Source: Asparagopsis taxiformis (lineage: Eukaryota > Rhodophyta > Florideophyceae > Bonnemaisoniales > Bonnemaisoniaceae). Taken from it: a stretch of 32,620 nt of DNA. A program made the position numbers and the translations under genes. Shown here piece after piece: positions 8,347-17,150 of the stretch (the first letter of the stretch is position 1; each line of letters starts with the position of its first letter). The notes below the pieces were generated by a model, which saw only the letters and a list, made by a program, of their open reading frames with translations, was not told the origin of the DNA and made no database searches. The stretch is from the NCBI GenBank assembly GCA_030407315.1, contig JALQPE010002672.1:1-32620 (forward strand). The letters run 5' to 3'.

Positions 8347-9404
8347 GTCAGTATTGCCGGGTGTACGACGTCCCTTTCGAAGATTTGGTCAGTGCCGACG
8401 AGAGCCGAGAACACGTGCCCATCACGGGCAACGTTCAGCTCATTCTGACTGATCCGCCCTACAATGTTCGTCGTAAGAGGAACGATTCCAACTCTTCGTA
8501 CGACAGGCTAACTGCAGAAGATATGCAGGCTAGCATCGAAGTGTTTGACGAGCTGTTGCGCCCCGGTGGCCACGGCATCGTGTTCTGCTCGGTTTTGCAG
8601 TTCTACGAATGGTTCCATTACTTGGAAACGTACAAAGGACCGCAGTCAGAAGGCCCAACCGATACTGCTGCCAGTGATGACGGGTCGGATGAAGAAGAGG
8701 TTACGTCCATGAATTCGGACTCCGAAGCATCGCAGCACAGTGGCGAAGAAAGTGCGGATGAGGAGGAGGACGAGGAGGAGGAGGACGTCGTTCGGAATTC
8801 AGTTTTCTTCGTTGACGAGGTACCTCTGTTGTTTGTCCGACTACCTGGGCACCTCTATCAAATGCCGGGGCGGAAGAGGTACCAACGCATGAACATGGCA
8901 GAGGTCGCTATCCACTTCTGGAAGCGAGGTGTTCCGTTCAAGACCGGAAGCGAGATGGTGGCCTATAGGAACCACGGATACATGGACGGCACGTACCCGG
9001 CGTGGTGCAACGTCACCATCAATATGCCCGCCATCGATTCGAATGAGATGGTGTGGCGAACAAGGAGCACAACCGGTGCTACGGTCAGAGTTCGTGCAGA
9101 GCAGAAGAGCGTCGCTCTCATGATGGAGTTGATCAGCCAGCATTCACAGCCTGGTGATATTGTTGTCGATCCATTCTCTGGCACTTTCGCAACGGGAAAA
9201 GCAGCTATGAGCTTGCCTGAGCACCGTGTTTTCGTCGGCAGTGACATGGACAAATTGTGTGTGGTACGATCGCTTCCAAAGCTGTGTGCAGTCATGTCAC
9301 GTGTAATTCTTTCAAACAACACTGACATGAGGGTCACGACAGAAGCGAAACAGAGTGCTGAGAAGTTCTTGCACTACGGTGTTGGGAATGGAAAAAGACA
9401 GTAA
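8014..9404 (+). CDS. Beta-class DNA amino-methyltransferase (N6_N4_Mtase-like) domain
   Basis: The enzyme would transfer a methyl group from S-adenosylmethionine to an exocyclic amino group of DNA, probably adenine N6 given DPPY. Counting from the internal ATG at 8088: Pro-rich linker (residues 15-65), then NVQLILTDPPYN with the catalytic DPPY at 122-125 (8451-8462), VFDELLRPGGHGIVFCS (152-168), an acidic insert (about 194-235, mostly Asp/Glu/Ser), the FWKRG strand (277-281), then EQKSVALMMELI (338-349) and GDIVVDPFSGTFATGKAA (356-373). Motif IV before motif I defines the beta class, as in PF01555 enzymes. Motif I reads F-S-G-T-F instead of F-x-G-x-G. MT-A70 enzymes have DPPW, so this is a different, bacterial-type family. 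The stop TAA lies inside a palindromic repeat. Coding sense begins before the ATG, near 8014. The family call is solid; activity is not shown. Confidence 0.85.
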
Positions 9405-9760
9405 ATTTACTGTCTGAGACAGTAAAAATTACTGTCTGGCCAAGACAGTGCGCGGAGACAGTAAAATTTACTGTCTGGAAATTTCAGAATACTGCTGCAG
9501 CAATAAACTGGCACGAAATCTGGACAGTACCAAAAACAGTAAAATTTACTGTCCAGAACAGTAAATTTTACTGTCCGGAAGTGTTGCCGCCAGACAGTAT
9601 GTGCAGACAGTACATTTTACTGTCTGAGGCAATGCATTGTATTGGATTACTGCACTGTCTGGGGAAATCTGTAGACAGTAGTGTAGATAGCAAATTTATT
9701 GTCTGCGGGTAGAACAGTGCATTGGTTGACAAGACTGTCTGGTGGAGTGGACTTGAGAGG
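9396..9760. repeat. Cluster of GACAGT/ACTGTC palindromes
   Basis: A dense cluster of GACAGT and ACTGTC half-sites facing each other across A/T cores, for example the perfect AGACAGTAAATTTACTGTCT (9396-9415) and AGACAGTAAAATTTACTGTCT-type units near 9456, 9536 and 9560. Spacing is irregular, so it is not a simple tandem array. The first palindrome overlaps the last codons and the stop of the methyltransferase. The same half-sites recur at 23.44-24.09 kb. Confidence 0.85.
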
Positions 9761-10429
9761 AAATAAACTGCGTATTGTGATTGTGAAGGTAGATAATCTG
9801 GTACTAGGCCTGCGTAGTAAGATGGCTGAAACTAAAGTTGAAGTGCAGCATTGGAATTCAAGACTGGTTTCCTCATACTGCCTATCGACAAGTACAAATG
9901 GAATTGAAAGAGACAAGGAAAAGAAAGAAGATTATGATTGATGGTACTACGGGACATCCAAGTTTTCGTGAGAGCGATGGAGAAATGTATACTATATTGT
10001 GTGAGGAGGCACAAGAAGTGTGCATTAGAGCTGCACGGGAGAGTATGCGGCGTGAGGGAGTAGTTTAGTCGAACGGCTGGTTTGGAGTATTGAGCTGTAC
10101 GCGCATCGGCCATGGGCACGTGCAGAGCGTGGCTGTCACTTGCGAATAGAATCAAATGTAGTTCTGTAGTGATGGGAGATAACATTATTGTCCCTAGCAC
10201 CACCGGTTTCAACCAAGAACACCAATTGACGCCTTGAGAGGAAAGAACAAAATTTTTACATGGCTGATTATTGTTCAGTTTGAGAGCCTTTTACGATCAC
10301 AGTTTTGATGCGCCGAGTGGATCAAACCGTAGATTGTTGGAGTCTGATCCAGTGCGGTCTTCACGTTGCGTCTGGTGAGGTGTACAAGTGGTGGAGATAT
10401 GCTGACATTTAAAACATCACCAGCGTGTG
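9761..10429. other. Gene-free region
   Basis: No recognised gene. A 76-codon open frame at 9838-10068 (plus) has mildly coding-like charged residues but starts inside unremarkable sequence and has no recognisable motif, so I do not call it. Confidence 0.3.
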
Positions 10430-10990
10430 GAACAGCCTATGCGCGAGCAGAATGTGTGTTGAGACAGGTGTACGGAAATTGGGGCGAGAGGCACACAGAA
10501 AGGCTGAACGCAAGATAATCTTGCTTGCGTCAATCATTGACCAAACGACCCACACCACAACACAGTCTTGAAAATTTATCTAAAAAAGAATTTCGTGGAT
10601 CAATTCGCCAATCACAATCCATAAAAGCGCACATCAATTCTCCCTCGCTACCGTGCAACTCGCTTTGACCACACTCGACTGCGGCACAGAAGTATCGCAA
10701 GCCTATCGATATCTCACTGCCGTGCGTCATTCCCAACCCCCATGTTCCATATGAACACAATTGATTGGCACCGATGCGACGCCACTCGCGCGTGTAGAAG
10801 CGCGCGCGTCTGTTCGACGTCATGACGCTGCATCATCGAGTCCAAACCGATTGGTTGATGTTGAACGATGACGCACAACGCATCTACGCCTTATGAATCC
10901 CGCCTCGTGCCTTCGCGCTCCATCACCTCTCCGCCCCCCACTTCTTCGTGTGCGCATGCTTCTCCACGATGGCCCATGTGCAATCGTCGC
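10430..10990. repeat. Duplicated segment, copy 1
   Basis: This segment matches 13643-13930 in the same orientation. Shared stretches include GTGTGTTGAGACA, a TGACCACACTCGACTGCG-like block, ACAGAAGTATC and CGATTGGTTGATGTT. Copy 1 is longer: among the insertions is ACGCAAG...CTTGCGT (10508-10530), a small inverted repeat absent from copy 2. On the minus strand both copies give a related translation (TCLNTHSARA here, TCLNTRPARQ in copy 2) that leads into the kinase-like relic in copy 2, so the segment probably comes from a duplicated kinase-type gene. Both copies are decayed. Confidence 0.6.
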
Positions 10991-11737
10991 TGCGCATCTC
11001 CACGTGGCTCGACCTCCGCTAGCGGCTGCGTACTCGCCGACGACCATGTGCGCACATGTCTCGTCATGTCGGCTGTCATGCTCAAAGCTCAACGCGCAGA
11101 GACGCAGCCTTTGCACCTCATTTGTGCCCAAAATGCACACTTTTTCTGCAGGCAACTCTCTTTATGCTCGCCAATTTATAGGCCAATATCCCCGCCCATC
11201 TTGACCATGCAGCCTTGCGTAATATCCGTGCCGCGGTCTCTTGTTTGCAAGCCTGGGATGCCTATTCGAACGACCTGGCCATTCTGCCGACACTCATCGC
11301 CGCAATTCGACAGTGGATGGCGCGCGTGAAAATGTGCAAGCGCCGAATAGAAGCGAGGATGAGTGGAAAAATTTTGATGGCATCGTTTGGAAGTGACAAT
11401 GTCGTGCATGAATCTGCCCAAGGACTGTTATGAGAAAAGCGCACCCACAGCGGCGAGGCGTGCTGGCAGAAAACGGTGGCCGGGATTGCACCGCATTTAA
11501 TCAGCGAAATGAATGGCAGTGTGAGCGCAGAAGAGCGATGTGCGGCGGACACGAGTTTGCCACCAGCATTGCAGGGATAATGGAAACCACAACAAAAATT
11601 GACGTCGGAACGGTATCACGCACAGCCGAATATGTGCGGCGTTTATGGGCGTCTCTCCACACAGACGCTGACAATTCTAACGCCCAATTAAGCACCAAAA
11701 ACCAACCTAGCCGACTTTACAAGGTCGCAATTCAACT
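10991..11737. other. Degenerate region right of duplicated segment copy 1
   Basis: No recognised gene. The plus-strand frame at about 11187-11433 reads like real protein (HLDHAALRNIRAAVSCLQAWD, Trp-containing, helical) and stops at TGA 11431-11433, but I cannot assign it. It may be a relic. Confidence 0.3.
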
Positions 11738-11766
11738 TTTAGATATATCTAAACGCTATAGCGTTT
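11738..11766. repeat. Two overlapping perfect palindromes
   Basis: TTTAGATATATCTAAA (11738-11753) and AAACGCTATAGCGTTT (11751-11766) are both perfect 16-bp palindromes sharing AAA. The first recurs without the second at 14622-14635. Confidence 0.8.
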
Positions 11767-13231
11767 ACAACTAACTGGTTCGGCAGGCGCTTTTATGGTG
11801 GAAGACGCACAGATGTATTGCTCGCTCAGCTTCTTTACTGTTTGATATGTTGCCTACCAGTACTTTAGCAAGAATAACCATGGCACGCTGGAGCTTGCGT
11901 TCATTCACTCCGTGATTCCATGTACATCTCGTACAATTGCCGTGTCAGCTCGGTGTTGCTCAATTATCCTCTTGTTTGGAACATTATAATGTATAATTAT
12001 ACTTCTATCGCTAAATGGGATAAACTTCCAACTACTCCCTCACAGTTGAAAAAAATCTCACAGAGCTCAAGACTGCGACGAATGTACTCACTATCACTCT
12101 GTGTTTTCAACCAGATTTCCCCTGACCAGCTATGTCGAATCGCTCATTTCTCATTTCTACTAAACCCTCAAACAAGTATTTAGCAACCGCCACATTCTTC
12201 GATTCAGTCTAGTTCCATATACCATATCCCACACCCGTGCGTTTGCTTCGTTATTAAGCTCGATGCAGTGAGATTACTGAAACAGTTTCATTGCATGATC
12301 AACGTCTTTTGTCATTTTATGGGTATTCCCCGTGAGTACTTCCCCCAGCACTATCATGGCCCGTTTTCTATTACACTTGTCGATGCACATTTCACAAAGC
12401 TGCATAGTAAGCCGCACATCCTTGTTTGCACCCTTAGACCCACAAAAGAGTTGCTTCCCAATAGCAGTTACCTGCGCCGAGTGATCGCAGACGATCTTTA
12501 ACTTCTTCTCGATAGGCTGGAATACGCTATTGAAAAGTTTACTATAAACCTTATATTGTACAAATTGCGGAAGTGCGTACGCACGTACTTATTGACACTC
12601 TTTAAACTAACGATTCTCTGAGAGCATCTCCTATAAGACTGGTGGCTTTTCTCTACAATACCTATTCTGCAGACGGCGCAATCATCGCCGATACCGACAA
12701 AAACGATTATAATCGTGCTCGAGCTAAAAGGCATTGCCATTGCTGCTGTATCCACCTCAGTAGAAACATTTATGGCACTGCTCGCTACAGTGTCAATCCA
12801 CCACTGCAACGCGAGATCAGAATGACAACATGCTGCTGGAAACATGCGCACCGCAAGCCATGGCTATGTGCTGCAGCACATACACATCCACGCTGTACTT
12901 GTGCTGCTTGCACTATCGTTCCTGCGCTATAGGCTAGTCCTCGTTCGCACCATGATTATGCATGACATTAGATTGTACAAATTGTGGAAGTGGGTATTTA
13001 TTGACTGAGTAGTCACATTGGTGAGTTCAGAGAAAACAACTTTCGATTCGTCAATCAACGTCAAATGATCGGATGTAGGTGACATACATGACATCAAAAA
13101 ATTCCGAAAGGTACAATCTGTGGAGTTCAAATTAATCCATTAAGCATATGGCACTGGTATGGGGTGTACTGGAATCTGATGATCTACTTGATAGCTTCAA
13201 AGAATTTCTGAACTTTCGTGCCTTAGTAATG
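11767..13231. other. Gene-poor region with short local duplications
   Basis: No supported gene. A local repeat (TTGTACAAATTG-GGAAGTG) occurs at about 12556 and 12973. The minus-strand translation around 12350-12440 (Cys/Lys-rich) may be a further relic of a decayed gene, but it has no recognisable motif. Confidence 0.3.
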
Positions 13232-13251
13232 AATGGATCCTGCAGGATCCA
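13232..13251. repeat. 20-bp perfect palindrome
   Basis: ATGGATCCTGCAGGATCCAT, perfect over 20 bp, sits in otherwise unremarkable sequence just downstream of the kinase-like relic (in its sense). Confidence 0.75.
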
Positions 13252-13312
13252 TCTTCTCCATGAAGATATCTTTCCAACGTTCTTTGTGGCAGTTCCCATA
13301 CCCAACATAATT

Positions 13313-13680
13313 TCAAGACGTCTTTAACTCATCATTTACATGTTCAGGGATCCGAAAAAACATTTGCATTACACCCAACTCGTGGAAAATAAACCCGAGG
13401 CTCCAAACACCGACAATTGCTCTGTACGGGCGATACTCAAAAATTTCAGGATCAATATGCCATGGTGCCGACCAAGTGCTGTTGGCCTGTGTTGATTGTC
13501 TGGACGTTCTCCGATCGACTAACCCCAGCGTCACACACTTTGACGGTAGCGCAATTGTCCACCTAGAATAAGATCATGCCATATTGCATCCAGCGACGTG
13601 TAGACGTGTGAGAGACATACTGACAGTGTAGAGAACGCCGCCGTGTAAAACAGCCAATTGGCGAGCAGGACGTGTGTTGA
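13313..13680 (-). pseudogene. Protein-kinase catalytic-domain relic
   Basis: Minus-strand translation gives, in the right order for a Ser/Thr or Tyr kinase, a catalytic-loop-like IWHDL (about 13572-13586), VKVCDAGVSRSE (about 13508-13544; DAG in place of DFG), PEIFEYRPY (about 13420-13450, the APE region) and VWSLGFIFHELG (about 13378-13413, the DxWSxG region). These lie in at least two frames with a stop between the first two. HRD-like Arg and the DFG Phe are lost, so it is a relic. The N-lobe is not seen; it would lie in the duplicated segment to the right, which is decayed. The long C-lobe is cut off near 13313. Confidence 0.7.
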
Positions 13681-13930
13681 GACAAGTGTCCAAAAATGGG
13701 GTAGTGAGGCGCTGAACAGTGCTCTCGACAGTTTATCCAATGGAAGATTTCATGGATCTAGCCGCTTCAACCACACTCGACCGCGACACAGAAGTATCAC
13801 AAGCCGATCGTTATCTTAAGCTTCCAAAGCGATTGGTTGATGTTCACCGATGAAGCACAGCGTATCGACGCCTTTCGAATTCCGCGTCGCGTGCGCATAC
13901 CTCTTTGCGATGACACATGTGTAATCGTCG
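13643..13930. repeat. Duplicated segment, copy 2
   Basis: Homologous to 10430-10990, with several insertions missing. Its right part is followed by DNA that is not alignable by eye with the region after copy 1. It overlaps the end of the kinase-like relic. Confidence 0.6.
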
Positions 13931-13983
13931 CCGTGCTGTAGATAGTTGTCGCTTATTCGGAAACTTCCCATCAGCTGCTTCAC

Positions 13984-14364
13984 ATGATTTGCAGCCAACT
14001 CAACTCGGCTTTCCATGCCGCACAGGAAACGCCACACCGTGGTGCGGGTCATTATGCAATTGCAGAAGATGTGTGTGGCCGGTCCGATGCGAATGTTGAC
14101 GAATTGATGAAACATGCATCTGCGGAAAGCAACTTCATTGTGGAAGCCTGCTCTCATTTATTGGCGACGTGTTTGAGAGCTAGCGATCAAAGGGCGTTTC
14201 TCTCGGCGGCTGATGGTTGGGCGTATTGGATTGCGGCTTCGAATACGCCCTATGGAAGTCATCGTAAACAGTCTTCCTATCAAGTAGCAGCAATTTTCGT
14301 TTTGTGGAAACAGCGTATGAAAATATCCTCGTTGCCTGTCGATGAGGATCGTTTGGATGGATAG
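13984..14364 (+). CDS. Hypothetical ORF, 126 codons
   Basis: An open frame with protein-like composition (helical, Ala-rich, ending in a charged tail). It starts at an ATG just right of duplicated segment copy 2. No motif, no signal peptide and no membrane segment seen. It lies among relics and may itself be one. Confidence 0.3.
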   Translation: MICSQLNSAFHAAQETPHRGAGHYAIAEDVCGRSDANVDELMKHASAESNFIVEACSHLLATCLRASDQRAFLSAADGWAYWIAASNTPYGSHRKQSSYQVAAIFVLWKQRMKISSLPVDEDRLDG

Positions 14365-14419
14365 TGGAATTGTGAAACGGATTGATTTTGTATTCTGGAT
14401 CTGATTCTACAGGCGTTGT

Positions 14420-14445
14420 TGTTACTATAGTAACACCTATAGGTG
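14420..14445. repeat. Two overlapping perfect palindromes
   Basis: TGTTACTATAGTAACA (14420-14435, 16 bp) and CACCTATAGGTG (14434-14445, 12 bp) share two bases, the same paired layout as at 11738-11766. Confidence 0.75.
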
Positions 14446-14621
14446 CCGGGACTGATGTGAATATTATTACTCCGTACATCACGACGATGAAGATTCGCAA
14501 AACGCCCTTCATGCGGTGTTAGTTTCGTTTCAAGTCCCCAGTGAAGCGGGCGATTTTTCGCTACAACGCGTCGAATTTTGAGCGCTCATGTGCGCTGATC
14601 TTTTCGACGCTGTCTATAACT

Positions 14622-14647
14622 TTAGATATATCTAAGGATATTTCCTT
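14622..14647. repeat. Paired palindromes with the TTAGATATATCTAA core
   Basis: TTAGATATATCTAA (14622-14635) is perfect and identical to the core at 11739-11752. The neighbouring AAGGATATTTCCTT (14634-14647) is only nearly palindromic. Confidence 0.65.
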
Positions 14648-15039
14648 AACAAACATCAAGACTCCCGCATTTACACACATCTTGCAAATTGCAGATGGAA
14701 TCTGTAAGATAGCTCTCTCCACTCAACGACCATTCTCATACATGCTGGCAACAATTGTGGAATTCAATGCGCGTTGAATGTACATGTACATTTATGCATA
14801 AAAGGACGTCCTTTTTACAGAGCAGTGAAGCGTGCGGTTACGGAATGATTGGTGGTCATGCCGGGGAAGAGTCGTCTCAATTACTACTGAAGTTGGGGGA
14901 TCAGGGGAATAGTGATGAATGTTACCGTGTTCCTCCTGCAATATCAGTCCAAAATACAGCGTCTCCACCCCTCGTATCGCCACCTGACGCGCTCATACGC
15001 GCACCTCCCACAGAACTACAAATCCTCGCTCATAGGCTT

Positions 15040-15672
15040 CAGGGTGCTGAAGAAGACTACATACTATGTATGTTTTTGGATGGACTGCAAGCAACGGCAG
15101 CAGCAGCTTTGAGCGGCGAATTATTAGTGCTTGCGAAAATGGTGAATATGGATAACACGCATGATGTTATCGTACGTACGAGTACTGGGAGGCTTGACAT
15201 TGGCCGAAGATGTGCAAAGAATTGTTGCAGAGAATGACAATTTGGAGGCAATAAGTCTAATAGCTTTCTCGTTGGGTGGCTTGTATGTGCGTTACGCATC
15301 TGCAAAGCTACACAATGAGGAAACAGGTCTGATTGCGGGTTTCATAGGACGCTGATTTATCGCGGTTGCAAGTTCGCATTGTGGGGTGTACAAGTTTGAT
15401 ATCAAACATATGTTTATCGGTTCATTCCAGGCGGCTTAATGGGAATGGCGGAAAAGGTTTTAGGCGAAACAGCGAAGGAGTTGTGACCGAGAGATGAGGA
15501 TGGATTACTACTCGCCATGTCGAGTGATACTAACATATTGGAATTAGAATTCATGTCCTCACTTCGCGCATTTGAGAAGAGGTATTTGTATGCATCTGTT
15601 CGAAACGAATTTATTGTCAACTATGGAACAGCAGCGTTTGAACCCTCGGTACCGATCTATCACCAACAATAA
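15040..15672 (+). pseudogene. DUF676-type serine esterase/lipase relic
   Basis: Three frame pieces line up with DUF676 (PF05057-like) alpha/beta-hydrolases, which hydrolyse lipid esters. First comes YILCMFLDGLQATAAA (about 15055-15105, the VLVHGLxG region). Second is GGLTLAEDV followed by ISLIAFSLGGLYVRYA (about 15190-15300), where the nucleophile elbow reads A-F-S-L-G-G instead of G-H-S-L-G-G. Third are, in yet another frame, GGLMGMAEKVLGETAKEL, a TGA stop (15484-15486), then DEDGLLLAMS and FEKRYLYASVRNEF (about 15430-15630, the C-terminal region). Frame shifts, an in-frame stop and the altered elbow make it a pseudogene. It ends at TAA 15670-15672. Confidence 0.75.
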
Positions 15673-15836
15673 ACAGAAAGGATGCTGTCCAGCAACGATG
15701 ATTCTAATGTGTTTATCCATACAAATATAGTACAAGAGAGTGATGATCAAGTGGTACGACATTTCAGACAGGGAATTTCAGTAGAGCTCTGAGGTAGGTA
15801 ACAGATTATAAACTGGTGCGGGAGGATGGGTTTTCA

Positions 15837-16058
15837 GGACAAGCTGTCGGAAGTGTAATTACTCTGTTTTCTTACAGTAAAGTCATCGTTAAGGCGGGTT
15901 TTCTTCTTCAGGACAAGCTGTCACAACTGTAATTACTCTGTTTTCTTACAGCAAAGTCATCGTTAAGGCGGATTTGTTTCTTTAGGACAAGCTGTCGGAA
16001 CTGCTATTCTGTTTTCTTACAGCAGAGGCAGTTTCCCCAGGTTGCTTACAGCAAACCC
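15837..16058 (+). repeat. 74-bp tandem repeat, three copies
   Basis: GGACAAGCTGTC begins units at 15837, 15911 and 15985. Each unit contains TCTGTTTTCTTACAGCA-type sequence and, in the first two, the half-palindrome AAAGTCATCGTTAAGGCG; the third is shortened. At 16055-16083 this end is repeated in inverted orientation, so the array turns into the next one through a large inverted repeat. Confidence 0.85.
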
Positions 16059-16063
16059 GCCTT

Positions 16064-16331
16064 AACGATGACTTTGCTGTAAGAAAACAAAACATTACAG
16101 CAAAGTCATCGTAACGATGACTTTGCTGTAAGAAAACAAAACATTACAGCAAAGTCATCGTAACGATGACTTTGCTGTAAGAAAACAAAACATTACAGCA
16201 AAGTCATCGTAACGATGACTTTGCTGTAAGAAAACAAAACATTACAGCAAAGTCATCGTAACGATGACTTTGCTGTAAGGAAACAAAAAATTACAGCAAA
16301 GTCATCGTAACGATGACTTTGCTGTAAGAAA
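16064..16331 (+). repeat. 49-bp tandem repeat built from palindrome halves
   Basis: Units start at 16064, 16113, 16162, 16211, 16260 and 16309. Each begins AACGATGACTTTGCTGTAAG and ends TTACAGCAAAGTCATCGT, so every unit boundary forms the 38-bp palindrome seen elsewhere in the region. Units are almost identical, which indicates recent expansion. Confidence 0.92.
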
Positions 16332-16428
16332 CCATGGTAAACCAACTTCTCTGTAAGCATACGAGAGGGACTGAAGTTTCGCACTCGGGAAGAAGAAGGA
16401 GACGATTTCGGACCTCACGAAGAAGACT

Positions 16429-16975
16429 GCAAAGTGGTCTAGGAGGGTTGGGGTGGGTCTGGGGAGTACTGAAAAGGGTTTTATTCGACCTGAGAGCTGA
16501 CGGCTCGCGCGTTGGGGCTGTCAGAACGCATCGATTTTTTGTCACCAGATTCCCACAACCGGAGATATGATGGCCAAAATTGAACTTTGTCGGAACGAAG
16601 TGCAAGTGGCCTGGGAGGGTTGGGGTGCATCTGGGGAGTACTGAAAAGGGTTTTATTCGCCCTGAAAGCTGGTGGCTTGCGAGGTAGAGCTTCCGGAGAT
16701 CACTAATTTTTTTCCGCCAGATTCCCACAACTGGAGATGTGATGGCGAAAATTGAACTTTGTCGGAACGATGTGGAAGTGATCTGTAAGGGATGGAGTGG
16801 CTCTGGGAAGTACGGGAAAGTGTTCTATGCGTTCGTAAAGATTCTGGCTTTCACGTTAGGCCTGACATAATGCATCGATTTTTGGTCACCAGATTCTTAC
16901 AACTGGAGATGTGATGGCCAAAATTGAACTTTGTCGGAACGATGTGCAAGTGGTCTGGATGCCTCCAAGTGGCCG
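16429..16975 (+). repeat. 172-bp satellite, about three units
   Basis: Anchors such as GCAAGTGGTCT and CACAACTGGAGATGTGATGG recur with spacings of 173, 172 and 172 bp (anchors at 16429, 16602, 16774 and 16946). Units are 75-85 per cent alike by eye. No coding capacity supported. Confidence 0.85.
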
Positions 16976-17150
16976 GGAAGCGTACTCTAGACAAGGTTTT
17001 GGACCTTGAAGGGGCTCAACTGCACAGTGCTGATATTGAAATGAAGCATTCATATAGTCCATTTTTTCTTGGACTGCTGGAATCGATTACCGTGGCCTGT
17101 GGAGGAGCAATTTAGTTATGTACTAGAGCTAGAATCATGCCTCAACAAAC

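Noticed and set aside
9838..10068. 76-codon plus-strand ORF as a small gene
   Set aside because: No recognisable motif, no repeat support and normal for chance in this composition.
16064..16331. CRISPR-like look of regularly spaced palindromic repeats
   Set aside because: The 49-bp units are near-identical throughout with no unique spacers; this is a tandem satellite.
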